From contig NZ_SJPW01000003.1 of assembly GCF_007860125.1 (NCBI RefSeq), positions 434,001 to 498,000 of the forward strand: 64,000 bases of DNA, written 5' to 3'. How positions within the stretch are numbered: the first letter of the stretch is position 1; each line of letters begins with the position of its first letter. Under the pieces are notes generated by a model. That model was not told the DNA's origin. It ran no database searches and saw nothing but the letters and a program-made list of their open reading frames with translations. Positions 9,072-18,031 of the stretch are shown piece after piece. The DNA is from Rubripirellula tenax. GTDB taxonomy: Bacteria > Planctomycetota > Planctomycetia > Pirellulales > Pirellulaceae. Position numbers and translations under genes: made by a program.

Positions 9072-10562
9072 ATGATGAACCCTGAACGACTTTCGACCAT
9101 CGGACGATCACTCTTAGATCGTCGCGGTTTCCTGGGTCAGTCCGGCATGGCAATGGGCGCGATCGGGTTGTCACAGTTGCTGGCCCAAGACAACTTGTTG
9201 GGATCGGACAGCGCTGGTGGACCGATTCGCCCCAACATTGATGACAAGAAACCTTACGCACCGCGTAAACCGCACTTCGAGATGCCGGCGAAGCAGGTCT
9301 TGGTGATCTATTGCCCAGGTGCGGTCAGCCACGTGGATACGTTCGACTACAAACCGGACCTCTACAAGCTGGACGGGCAAAAGCCACCGGGCATGCCCGA
9401 AGTTACATTCGAAGGCCCCACCGGCAACATCGCGAAACCGTTTTGGGATTTCAAGCCGCGCGGCGAAACGGGCAAGATGGTTTCAGACCTGTTGCCGCAC
9501 TTGGCCGAAATCGTCGACGACTTCTCGTTTATCCATTCGCTGTCGACTCAAACCAGTGCTCACCCCCAGGGCGAGAACTTCATGAACACGGGCTTCACGA
9601 TGGAAGGGTTCCCGTCGTTTGGTGCGTGGGTGACGTACGCGTTGGGATGCGAGACCGAAGAATTGCCGGCGTTCGTGGCCATCAACGATCCTCGTGGATT
9701 GGCACGTAGCGGTAAGAACAATTTCGGCAGCGGATTTCTTCCCGCGGCCTTCCAGGGCACCGACTTCACCGCCGCCAATCCACCCGCCAACCTGGGACGG
9801 CCCGACGCCTACGGCCCGGCCGCCGACAGGGCAAGCGTGTCGTTGCTGCAACGACTCAACGCCAAACACCTGCAACACTTTCCCGGCGACGCTGACTTGG
9901 CCGCGAGAATTGCCAGTTACGAACTTGCCGGTCGGATGCAAGTATCCGTGCCCGACGTGATGGACATCGCCAACGAACCGGCGCACGTTCACGAAGCGTA
10001 TGGAACCGGTACGGGAACAGAACTCAAGAAAGCCTACGCAAACAATTGCATCCTGGCCCGACGACTGTTGGAAAAGGGTGTGCGTGTCGTACAGTTGTTC
10101 AACGGCAGCGACCCGGCCGGCGGAAACGGCATTACCAATTGGGACTCGCATAGCGACATCAAGAAGACGCACGCGATGCAGGCCGAGATCATGGATCAAC
10201 CGACCGCTGCACTGATCGCCGACTTAAAACAACGCGGCATGCTGGAGCACACGCTGGTGGTGTGGTGCACCGAGTTTGGTCGCATGCCATTCTTGCAAGC
10301 CAACGGAACCGGCCGCGACCACAACCCCGATGCATTCACTTGCTTTATGACGGGTGCGGGAGTCAAGAAAGGATTCAGCTACGGCGAAAGCGACGAGTTC
10401 GGTTTCAAGGCCGCCGTCAACGAAACCAGCGTTTACGATTTCAACGCGACGCTACTGCACTTAATGGGGCTCGATCACGAACGGCTGACGTATTACCACA
10501 ACGGCCTTGAACGCAGACTCACCAACGTTCATGGTCACGTTGTCAAAGACATCTTAAGTTGA
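9072..10562 (+). CDS. DUF1501 family secreted protein (Tat-type signal)
   Basis: 496 residues with a twin-arginine-like leader (DRRGFLGQSG, near residue 17) before a short hydrophobic stretch. The body matches DUF1501 proteins, which have an alkaline-phosphatase/sulfatase-like fold: LVIYCPGAVSHVDTFDYKP, HNPDAFTCFMTGAG and a C-terminal LLHLMGLDHERLTYYHNG. DUF1501 genes almost always follow DUF1549/DUF1553 genes in planctomycetes, as here, so the two products probably act together. There are 52 bases between the two genes. A start one codon later is possible. No enzymatic activity is established for the family. Confidence 0.92.
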   Translation: MMNPERLSTIGRSLLDRRGFLGQSGMAMGAIGLSQLLAQDNLLGSDSAGGPIRPNIDDKKPYAPRKPHFEMPAKQVLVIYCPGAVSHVDTFDYKPDLYKLDGQKPPGMPEVTFEGPTGNIAKPFWDFKPRGETGKMVSDLLPHLAEIVDDFSFIHSLSTQTSAHPQGENFMNTGFTMEGFPSFGAWVTYALGCETEELPAFVAINDPRGLARSGKNNFGSGFLPAAFQGTDFTAANPPANLGRPDAYGPAADRASVSLLQRLNAKHLQHFPGDADLAARIASYELAGRMQVSVPDVMDIANEPAHVHEAYGTGTGTELKKAYANNCILARRLLEKGVRVVQLFNGSDPAGGNGITNWDSHSDIKKTHAMQAEIMDQPTAALIADLKQRGMLEHTLVVWCTEFGRMPFLQANGTGRDHNPDAFTCFMTGAGVKKGFSYGESDEFGFKAAVNETSVYDFNATLLHLMGLDHERLTYYHNGLERRLTNVHGHVVKDILS

Positions 10563-10583
10563 TCTAGGCTGCGAGCGTTTCGC

Positions 10584-13298
10584 CTAAAGGTCCTCGTCCT
10601 GCGGCAGCACCTCGGCGGCGCGGTCCAACTTACGAACTTCCGACAGGGCCGGATGCCTCGCCAAGATCATCGGCATCATGGGCGGCATCGGATCGAGCCA
10701 ACGTGCCAGCGTGATGTCATCGATGATCGACTCTCGACGTGACTGCCAAATCGCTCGATTGCATTGTTCGCCCAACGGTCCATAGGGTGACGACGCTAAA
10801 TGTTTCTCTCGTTCGGCAAAGTAATCCTCGCGGGTCCACGACGCTTGCTTCGGAAAGTCTCGTTGCAATGCGGCGGCAGCATCATACAACGATTGAGTCT
10901 CGTAAATATCAACCAGCAATCCCGACACCATCGGATTGTCGCCGTACCGATCGATCAGCGTCTTGGCATCCGCGATCGCTCGCGACGCGTCGCCGGCAAA
11001 CCAAGCGGCGCGAGCCCGATCGACCTTCACAATCAATGACATCGGGTTCAACAACGATGCTTCGCGAAGTGCTACCGCCGCCGCATCGAAACGCCCCATC
11101 GTCAACAACAGCAAACCATATTGATGTTGAACCTGCCAGTGATTCGAATCCACCATCGTCAATTCATGCAGCACTCGTTCGGCTTGGTCGTATCGAGTCA
11201 GCGTTTGCCAATCAAGCATCGCCATCGCCAATCGGGCATCGACCGAACCGGGGTCGCGACGGATCGCGTCTTCCGCAGCCGTGCGTGCCGCAATGACAAG
11301 ACCCGCCGTGTCATCGATCGACGACTGGCCCGCCAAGGTGATCGACGTCAATGCGATTCCGGCAAGTGGATCGGCAAAACGAGGATCCGCTTCGTGTGCC
11401 TTTTTAAAGCACTTAAGCGCCATCGCCAGTCCCGAAACGCTATCGGGATCCGACCGAGTTTCACCATCGATCAAACATCGAAACGACTCGATCGTTGGTG
11501 GCGCGGTTTCCGCCGCGGTTGCCGTCAACGTCTGTCCGACAACGGTGGCAACCTCAGTCGCCAAACGACTCTGTTCCAAAAAGTTCTCGCCGGCCTGCAA
11601 GTGAATTTTCCGGCCCCAAATTTGGTTCCCCGTCGCCGACGAGATCAACGCCAAATCCAGTTCGACGAACGGGTCTTCGCCGATGGTGACGGTCTCGATC
11701 GTTCCGCTAAGCAACGCGTCGACGTCCCATTGCTTGCCCAATTGCCGCAACTGGTCGGGCGTATCTGCGTCCATCGGTCGAAACCGAGGGACGCGGACCT
11801 TGGCCATCCGCGACAATTCGTGAACCAATAATGCCGACAATTGTTCGCCCTGGTGCATCGGCTTGTCCCCGATGGGTTGGAGTGGGTCGGACGACTTCGT
11901 GTCCGTGGCAATCCATTCCGGATGAGACTTGTCGATAAACGTCAGCACGGCCAACGAGCGGATTTGGTCCAAACGAACGACATTCTTGCTGGACATCCAA
12001 TCCGACATCGTTGCAAACGCCAAAAGCGTCATCACAACGCCCGCCAATGCCACAGCGACGATCGATCCGAAACCAAGCGGTCGGCGTGGACTTGGTTGGA
12101 CACCACGACGCGATGCGAGCGCAACATCTGAATCGGTCACTGATCGTAAACGATGCGCAATCGATTCAGCCGACGCGGGCCGGTCGGCGATCGCCTTCTG
12201 CAAACACTCATCGATCAAGTCGGCCAAATCGGGGTCGTCCCGTCGACGAATAGGATCGATATCAGCCGCCGCATTCAATGAAGCAGTGATGCGGGCGGCT
12301 TTCGTATCACCATCGAACGCAGGCCGACGATAGAACGCTTCGTACAGGACACAACCGAGCGAAAAGATGTCTGCCGCCGGCGTCACGCCTTCGCCACGAG
12401 CCTGTTCGGGCGCCATGTAGCCGGGCGTGCCCATGACGGTGCCCTCGTGCGTTTGGTGAGCGTCGTTGGCCACCGCTGACGGCGGCACGCGTGACAAGCC
12501 GAAGTCAAACAGCTTGACGATTGTCGATTTTGAATCGTTTTTTCCATCAGGCAGTCCGCCGGGTGTCGTACCGATTCCCGAATCCGACGGCGATGACACA
12601 CGTCGCCGGACCAACATCACGTTGTCCGGTTTCAGGTCGCGGTGAACGACTCCCGCGGCGTGGGCCGTTTCCAGCGCATCAGCAATCTGTGAACCGAGTC
12701 GACGGACTTCTTCGATCGAAAGAGGCGATCGCTCGAATCTGGCATCCAACGACTCACCATCCAGGTGCTCCATCACCGCGTAGGGAAGTCCGTTAAAAGA
12801 TCCGACATCAAATAATTCGACGATGTTGGGATGACTGAGTCCCGCGACGGCGCGTGCCTCGCGTTGGAACCGTTCGCTCAGGTCGTCGCGTGTGGCGATG
12901 CGAGCATCCAGCATCTTGATCGCAACGGTTCTTTCCAAACGTTGATCGGTCGCCTTGTAGACCACGCCCATTCCGCCACGACCGAGAATGCCTTCGATCA
13001 TGTATGGTCCGATCACAGTACCAGTACCAGTACCAGGCAATGCGGATTCCGATGACGTCATTGGTGGTGGGGACGCGATCGAGAATGGCTGCGACGTAAC
13101 GTTCGAAGGGCGCTGTGAAGTCAATTCATCTCGCACGATTTCCAGTTCGCGCCGCAAAATAGCTGCGCTGGATCCACCGTGCCGATCGACGATCGAATCG
13201 ATCGACGGCGACGCGCCGCTTCGCAGATCCGATTCATATTGCAAACAAACCGCGTCGATGCGTGCCAATTCGTTGGCCGGTAGATCATCCAAATTCAT
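10584..13298 (-). CDS. Membrane serine/threonine protein kinase with TPR-like C-terminal region
   Basis: The start is the ATG at 13298, which overlaps the stop of the upstream sigma gene (ATGA); the frame stays open 19 codons further out. Of 904 residues, the kinase domain covers about 98-365: glycine loop GRGGMGVVYK (106-115), lysine 128, catalytic loop HRDLKPDN (219-226), a DFG later and APE as MAPEQARGEG. One membrane segment follows near 428-450. The outer region starts with a TolB/FlgO-like nucleotide-cyclase-associated fold (SLAVLTFIDKS, DALLSGTIETV) and continues as TPR-like helices. The cytoplasmic N-terminus before the kinase is typical of planctomycete PknB-type kinases. Coupled to an ECF sigma factor, so phospho-control of the sigma factor is plausible. 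Confidence 0.93.
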   Translation of the reverse strand: MNLDDLPANELARIDAVCLQYESDLRSGASPSIDSIVDRHGGSSAAILRRELEIVRDELTSQRPSNVTSQPFSIASPPPMTSSESALPGTGTGTVIGPYMIEGILGRGGMGVVYKATDQRLERTVAIKMLDARIATRDDLSERFQREARAVAGLSHPNIVELFDVGSFNGLPYAVMEHLDGESLDARFERSPLSIEEVRRLGSQIADALETAHAAGVVHRDLKPDNVMLVRRRVSSPSDSGIGTTPGGLPDGKNDSKSTIVKLFDFGLSRVPPSAVANDAHQTHEGTVMGTPGYMAPEQARGEGVTPAADIFSLGCVLYEAFYRRPAFDGDTKAARITASLNAAADIDPIRRRDDPDLADLIDECLQKAIADRPASAESIAHRLRSVTDSDVALASRRGVQPSPRRPLGFGSIVAVALAGVVMTLLAFATMSDWMSSKNVVRLDQIRSLAVLTFIDKSHPEWIATDTKSSDPLQPIGDKPMHQGEQLSALLVHELSRMAKVRVPRFRPMDADTPDQLRQLGKQWDVDALLSGTIETVTIGEDPFVELDLALISSATGNQIWGRKIHLQAGENFLEQSRLATEVATVVGQTLTATAAETAPPTIESFRCLIDGETRSDPDSVSGLAMALKCFKKAHEADPRFADPLAGIALTSITLAGQSSIDDTAGLVIAARTAAEDAIRRDPGSVDARLAMAMLDWQTLTRYDQAERVLHELTMVDSNHWQVQHQYGLLLLTMGRFDAAAVALREASLLNPMSLIVKVDRARAAWFAGDASRAIADAKTLIDRYGDNPMVSGLLVDIYETQSLYDAAAALQRDFPKQASWTREDYFAEREKHLASSPYGPLGEQCNRAIWQSRRESIIDDITLARWLDPMPPMMPMILARHPALSEVRKLDRAAEVLPQDEDL
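13017..13036. repeat. Short tandem hexamer repeat in the kinase gene
   Basis: Three tandem copies of AGTACC plus a partial fourth lie within the kinase gene and encode a GTGTGTV stretch just before the kinase domain. Being a multiple of three, copy-number change would keep the frame. Confidence 0.7.
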
Positions 13299-13945
13299 CC
13301 GTCTTGTCCGTCCTGGCCCTGGTCTTGATCTTCGTCTTGAACCTGTTCGGACCACGTCCGACGAATCAATTGCAAACGACGTTCAACGGCTCGCTTGCTG
13401 AGATCCAGTTTCACCGCGATCTCGTCGACCAAGTAACCGTCCATTCGCATGATGGCGATTTGTTTAAGTTGCTCGTCGGGTAGTTGATCCAACAATCCGT
13501 CGCATGCCTCGGCCAGTTCGGCGTGGATATCAGCCGATTCGGATCCGCCGGTAACGCCGCCGATGCCGCCCGATTTTAGATCGCCGCTGGAATCCATGAA
13601 AACGGATTCACCACGCACACGTCCGCCGCCACGTTTCTGACGCGTTTGCTTTCGCAAATGCGCTTGCGACTTTCGGCTTGTCAACGTGATCAACAATCCC
13701 CACAAGTTCTCGGGACCGCTCAAATCCGGGAACTGATCGCGGCGAACGCCTGCGATAAAGCTGTGAAAGGCGGAGATTGCGATATCCTCTTCGTCACCGC
13801 TACGCCGTAAATTGGCGGGCAATCGCTTGGCGGCGACGCGGACGAGTTGTTGAAAATAGCTTTCCCACAAGCGTGTTGTCGCATCTTCGTCGCCTTGCCG
13901 TACAAGTTCGAGAAGCTCGGCGATACTTTCGGGTGATTTTTCCAT
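13295..13945 (-). CDS. ECF-type RNA polymerase sigma factor
   Basis: 216 residues from the ATG at 13945; a GTG two codons upstream is an alternative. Region 2 lies at about 15-95 (WESYFQQLVRVAAKRLP, DEEDIAISAFHSFIAG) and region 4 at about 145-200 (LLDQLPDEQLKQIAIMRMDG followed by a helix-turn-helix, LDLSKRAVERRLQLIRRTW). This is the ECF type common in planctomycetes and often found next to Ser/Thr kinases. Its stop overlaps the start of the kinase gene, so both are made from one transcript. No anti-sigma gene is adjacent, which fits kinase-based control. Confidence 0.92.
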   Translation of the reverse strand: MEKSPESIAELLELVRQGDEDATTRLWESYFQQLVRVAAKRLPANLRRSGDEEDIAISAFHSFIAGVRRDQFPDLSGPENLWGLLITLTSRKSQAHLRKQTRQKRGGGRVRGESVFMDSSGDLKSGGIGGVTGGSESADIHAELAEACDGLLDQLPDEQLKQIAIMRMDGYLVDEIAVKLDLSKRAVERRLQLIRRTWSEQVQDEDQDQGQDGQDG

Positions 13946-13981
13946 GCTCACAATGATAGTGGTTCCGCTGCCGGTCAGTCG

Positions 13982-14920
13982 TCAGGTCGCGATAACGCTG
14001 GCTTCGAAGGCGTCGCCAGCCGAAGTGACTCCCGCGGCGGTCGCGCCGGGCTCAAAATGGCTTCGCCGAGCAAATCCGATCGCCACGGCGTCCGCTTCTG
14101 GTGAATCAACCTTCGCGATGCTGGTCAGACGTCCGACCGTTTTTCCGTCGGATTCCAACTTGGCATCGACTTCGGGTATCGCACCGCGAATGGTCCAAAG
14201 AACCAATTTCTTTTGAACTTGGCCGAGCGCATCCAATCGAGCGACGGTTTCCTGCCCCAAATAGCACCCCTTGGTGAACGAGATCGTTTGGTCGTCCCGA
14301 TCGGCTTCTTGGGGTAAGTTTGCGTCGGTCATATCGGCGCCGTACCACGGAAAGCCGACGGTGATTCGCATGCGATGAAAACCATCGTCGCCGCCGACGG
14401 CCAACGACTGTTCCACCATCCACTGGTCGAATCGTGTGATTTGATCCGACGGTACCAACACGACGACGGTTGATTCACCGAGCCACCGGGTGACAAACGC
14501 TTCCACCGCGACATCACCCATCGAAAGTGACCACGAATGAATGGAACCCTTGTCGGACGATTCAGGCCACGATATCCCCAACGCATCACTGCCGCCGGGT
14601 GGAACGACAAAAACAAAATGATCTTCGTCGCGGATCAACGGCACTGCGTCTTCACGAATCGTGTAGCGATCCAGGTGCTCGACGAAACGCTGCGACTGGC
14701 CCGATGGACCGATCAGTCGAAAGCGATCGGATTGGCGATACAGGAACGCATGCCAAAGTGTCTTGCCGCGAACATCCGTGATGAATGTCTCGCGTCCTTC
14801 GCCAACTTCGAGCGATTTAACTTGATTGGTCGTCACGTTGTGAACGATCGCTGCGGCATCGGCGCCACCGACGTCAATGATCGACAGCGAACTTAAACGA
14901 TAGATTTGCGGTGCATTCAT
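13982..14920 (-). CDS. ygfZ: Folate-binding YgfZ/GcvT-like Fe-S assembly protein
   Basis: 312 residues from the ATG at 14920 (the frame is open further out, but the family begins here, with IYRLSSLSIIDVGGADAAAIVHN). The signature KGCYLGQE, containing the conserved cysteine of YgfZ/IBA57 proteins, is at about residues 215-225. These proteins use a folate-binding GcvT fold and help maintain or repair [4Fe-4S] clusters in enzymes such as radical-SAM proteins. It is divergent from rarA, with 137 bases between their starts, and the gene upstream on its own strand is not related. Function known for the family; local role assumed the same. Confidence 0.9.
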   Translation of the reverse strand: MNAPQIYRLSSLSIIDVGGADAAAIVHNVTTNQVKSLEVGEGRETFITDVRGKTLWHAFLYRQSDRFRLIGPSGQSQRFVEHLDRYTIREDAVPLIRDEDHFVFVVPPGGSDALGISWPESSDKGSIHSWSLSMGDVAVEAFVTRWLGESTVVVLVPSDQITRFDQWMVEQSLAVGGDDGFHRMRITVGFPWYGADMTDANLPQEADRDDQTISFTKGCYLGQETVARLDALGQVQKKLVLWTIRGAIPEVDAKLESDGKTVGRLTSIAKVDSPEADAVAIGFARRSHFEPGATAAGVTSAGDAFEASVIAT

Positions 14921-15013
14921 GGGCGAAGGATAGCAGCTTGGGGTGCTGCTGGAAAAGGACATCGGCAAGACAACCCTGGACTTGGCCGTACCAGAGTTCC
15001 CGCGTTCGTCCGC

Positions 15014-15019
15014 TATAAT
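15014..15019 (+). promoter_or_regulatory. Possible -10 box upstream of rarA
   Basis: A perfect TATAAT lies 39 bases before the rarA GTG start in the 137-base divergent spacer. No convincing -35 box is found at 16-18 bases, so this is a weak call. Confidence 0.35.
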
Positions 15020-15057
15020 TCGGCAACCATCGTCCGACCCACCCGAGAAATTTTGCT

Positions 15058-16386
15058 GTGAATCAGAACCGATCGTTGTTTGCCGACGCCGAAGAAGACA
15101 ACTTGAAGAACGTTCAACCACTGGCGGCTCGGATGCGGCCGAAACGGCTGGACGAATACGTGGGACAGCAACACATTTTGGGCGAAGGCAAACTGCTAAG
15201 ACGGATGATCGATGCTGGCCGTCTGGGCAGCGTCATTTTTTCGGGGCCACCGGGCACTGGCAAAACCACGCTGGCTCACTTGTTGGCGATCGAAACGGGA
15301 AGCCATTTGAGAACATTGAGCGCCGTTTCGAGCGGCGTGAAGGACGTTCGCGAAGTGCTTGCGTGGGCCGGCGATTTGATCGCGTCGGGCGGGCCGCGAC
15401 CGCTGCTGTTCATTGACGAGATCCATCGCTTCAGCAAGAGCCAACAGGATGCATTGCTACCCGATGTCGAAGCGGGCGTGGTGTCATTGATCGGTGCGAC
15501 GACCAGCAACCCGTATTTCGCCGTCAACGGCGCGCTGCTGAGCCGTAGCCAACTGTTCCAACTGGAAGCCCTATCGGCGGAGGATGTCCAGGGACTGCTT
15601 CGACGTGCGATTTCGGATCCCGATCGAGGACTGGGCGACTGCAACACCGACGTCGACGAAGACGCGATCGTTTACCTTGCCCAAGCGTGCGAAGGCGATG
15701 CGCGGCGGGCTTTGTCGGCGCTAGAGATCGCGGTGCGAAGTTCGGCGGATCAAACGGTGACTCGCGATGTGGTGGCCGAGTCGCTTGGCAGCCGATTGGG
15801 CGGTTACGATGCGGGCGGCGACGATCACTACGACTTGATCAGCGCGATGATCAAAAGCATTCGCGGCAGCGACGCCGACGCGGGCATCTACTGGTTGGCG
15901 CGGATGCTCGAAGGCGGCGAAGACATTCGATTCTTGTGTCGACGGTTGGTGATTCTGGCCAGCGAGGACATCGGCAATGCGGATCCGCAAGCGTTACAGG
16001 TCGCGGTATCAGCGATGCAAGCGTGCGAATTTATCGGATTGCCCGAAGCACAACTGACGCTAAGCCAAACAGTCGCCTACTTGGCGCTGGCGCCGAAAAG
16101 CAATGCCGCCACGATGGCGATCGGGAATGCCCGTCGCGACGTGCGAGAGAACAAGATCGTGCCGGTGCCAAAACATTTACGCGATGCACATTACGGCGGC
16201 GCGGCGGACCTGGGACACGGCGAAGGCTATCAGTATTCGCACGATGCCAAAGGCGGCGTTGCGGCACAGGACTACTTGGGCGTCGACCGAACTTACTATG
16301 AACCGGTCGATCGCGGTTTCGAAGCCGAATTGAAGATTCGAATGGAAACGATTCGCGCCGTGCTACGCGGTCAAGATCTATCCTAA
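15058..16386 (+). CDS. rarA: Replication-associated recombination protein A (RarA/MgsA AAA+ ATPase)
   Basis: 442 residues starting at a GTG; the MNQNRSLFADAEEDNLKNVQPLAARMRPKRLDEYVGQ-type opening is characteristic and no ATG precedes it. Walker A is SGPPGTGKTT (near residues 62-71), Walker B LLFIDEIHRF, sensor 1 IGATTSNP, and the arginine finger region follows SRSQLF. The C-terminal part (AEGQYSH-like: YQYSHDAKGG) belongs to the tetramerisation domain of RarA. It acts at stalled replication forks. Its last four bases overlap the 3' end of the convergent VWA gene. Confidence 0.96.
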   Translation: MNQNRSLFADAEEDNLKNVQPLAARMRPKRLDEYVGQQHILGEGKLLRRMIDAGRLGSVIFSGPPGTGKTTLAHLLAIETGSHLRTLSAVSSGVKDVREVLAWAGDLIASGGPRPLLFIDEIHRFSKSQQDALLPDVEAGVVSLIGATTSNPYFAVNGALLSRSQLFQLEALSAEDVQGLLRRAISDPDRGLGDCNTDVDEDAIVYLAQACEGDARRALSALEIAVRSSADQTVTRDVVAESLGSRLGGYDAGGDDHYDLISAMIKSIRGSDADAGIYWLARMLEGGEDIRFLCRRLVILASEDIGNADPQALQVAVSAMQACEFIGLPEAQLTLSQTVAYLALAPKSNAATMAIGNARRDVRENKIVPVPKHLRDAHYGGAADLGHGEGYQYSHDAKGGVAAQDYLGVDRTYYEPVDRGFEAELKIRMETIRAVLRGQDLS

Positions 16387-17936
16387 GGCTTGGGGACGTA
16401 ACGGAATTGGCCGCCATGTTGTTTGGCGATCCGTTTCATGCCGCTCTCGCCGACTTTGCTGTGGTAGGCAATCGTGTGAATGATGCTGATCGGCTTGCTG
16501 TCGCCGAACAGATTCGTGACGACGTTTTCTTCCGCCAACATGTCTTCGAATTTCTGGGTGAACTCGCCATCGGAAAGCAGAAAGATCACATCGGGCCGCA
16601 TTTCGAGCGCGAACTTTACCGGTTCATAGGGCGCCCAACCGAGGTCGCGAGTCACGCGGCGGACCCATCGCTTGAGCGCCTGTTTGTTTTCGTCGGTTGC
16701 AAAGACACTGCGTGGTTCGTCGACGTTGGGGTCACTCAACCGCATGTAGTCGGGCTTTTTGTCGTAGACGATGACATAGAAACGCTGGTCCGGTGTTAAC
16801 AAATCGATCGAACCCAAAAGTGCCTCGATCGCCGAATCGAACGCTTCGTGCATGCTGCCGGAACTATCGACCAGATAGACAAAGTGATTGCCGCCGCCTT
16901 CGACGCCACAAAATTCCATCTTCTTGTTCGACACCGACTTCATCGACATCGCCGACGCCGCGCTGGATGCCGAACTCGACAATGATGCCATGGACGTGGG
17001 CGCCGTCGGTGCGGCATCGGGCGAAAACTGAGTCACGGCAAGTTCGCCGATGGGACTGATTTCGAACTCCGTATCGCTTGCCATCGGATCGGCGACTTCC
17101 GTCTCGGGCACCGCTTCGCTGGTTTCGATTTCGAAGTTTTCGATCGCCGTTTCGCTTGCCGATGTCGCGGAAGCTGACAACGCGACTTGATCTTTGGGCG
17201 TATGCGTTTTCAATCCGATACCGGCTAAGACCAACAATGCGACGACGTGCATCACGGCGCTGAAGACGATCGCACTTGGTCGACGACGTTTGGATGCATG
17301 CTCGGCTTCGTCATCATCCTCGTCGATCTGGACATCCTCTAGATCAACCGACGCCAGCGGCGCAGAAGTCTCCTCGCCAATGAACCGCTTCTTGGGTTCT
17401 GGATCCGCCTCAACGCCGGGCCTTTCGGTGCACACATCTTCATCAACTTCAGGCAACGGTGCTTCGGTTGACTCGCCCGAATCCAGATCCAGAAAGCGAG
17501 GTCGGGGAACTGCGTGCCCGGCGGAATCGAATCGCGTGAACGGTGTAGGTGAGATCGGTGTAGGTGAGATCGGTGTAAGTGAGATCGGGGCAGGGGAGGG
17601 CGACCGAAAAGCGACAGACTTGAATCGCTGTTGGGCAGCATGAACTTCGTCCCAAGTGCTGAATCGCTTCGGCGCCGACATCGGCTGCGACTGGGCCGTG
17701 TCCACGCGATGGATCACGTGCTTCGGTCCCTCGAATCTCGGTTCCGTCGACTTATTCGTTGGTTGCGTGCCGCGCATCTTTCGCATCATCAGCTCGATTT
17801 CGGCCGCCTGTGCGTCCAGGCGTGCTGCCGACGCTTCGCAGCGAATCTTCACCAACTGTAATTCCAACAGTCGGCGCAGATTCTCGTCGGCATCCTCCGG
17901 CGGGCCTGCTGTCGGATGATCAGAATCTTTCGACAT
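16383..17936 (-). CDS. Membrane-anchored von Willebrand factor A domain protein
   Basis: 517 residues from the ATG at 17936. The N-terminus (about 15-55) is charged and likely coiled-coil; a proline-rich low-complexity part with repeated TPISP units follows at 117-136. One membrane segment is at about 221-242 (IVFSAVMHVVALLVLAGIGL). A VWA domain occupies about 350-510 with the MIDAS motif DSSGS (357-361), so it can bind a metal ion and a partner outside the membrane. The gene lies downstream of a flippase-like membrane gene on the same strand, 95 bases away. Role unknown. The domain call is firm. Confidence 0.85.
   Translation of the reverse strand: MSKDSDHPTAGPPEDADENLRRLLELQLVKIRCEASAARLDAQAAEIELMMRKMRGTQPTNKSTEPRFEGPKHVIHRVDTAQSQPMSAPKRFSTWDEVHAAQQRFKSVAFRSPSPAPISLTPISPTPISPTPFTRFDSAGHAVPRPRFLDLDSGESTEAPLPEVDEDVCTERPGVEADPEPKKRFIGEETSAPLASVDLEDVQIDEDDDEAEHASKRRRPSAIVFSAVMHVVALLVLAGIGLKTHTPKDQVALSASATSASETAIENFEIETSEAVPETEVADPMASDTEFEISPIGELAVTQFSPDAAPTAPTSMASLSSSASSAASAMSMKSVSNKKMEFCGVEGGGNHFVYLVDSSGSMHEAFDSAIEALLGSIDLLTPDQRFYVIVYDKKPDYMRLSDPNVDEPRSVFATDENKQALKRWVRRVTRDLGWAPYEPVKFALEMRPDVIFLLSDGEFTQKFEDMLAEENVVTNLFGDSKPISIIHTIAYHSKVGESGMKRIAKQHGGQFRYVPKP
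17541..17585. repeat. Three tandem 15-bp repeats in the VWA gene
   Basis: Three consecutive 15-base units (CGGTGTAGGTGAGAT, the third with one change) encode the TPISP repeat of the VWA protein's proline-rich linker. Unit length is a multiple of three, so expansion or loss would alter linker length without a frameshift. Confidence 0.9.
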
Positions 17937-18031
17937 GCGATTGTTTTCGGGTTGATGGGAAACGAAGGTCGCTCCACTATACGAAAACGGTCGGACGATC
18001 GCACGCGAATACTCTGGAATCGACGGCGAGA

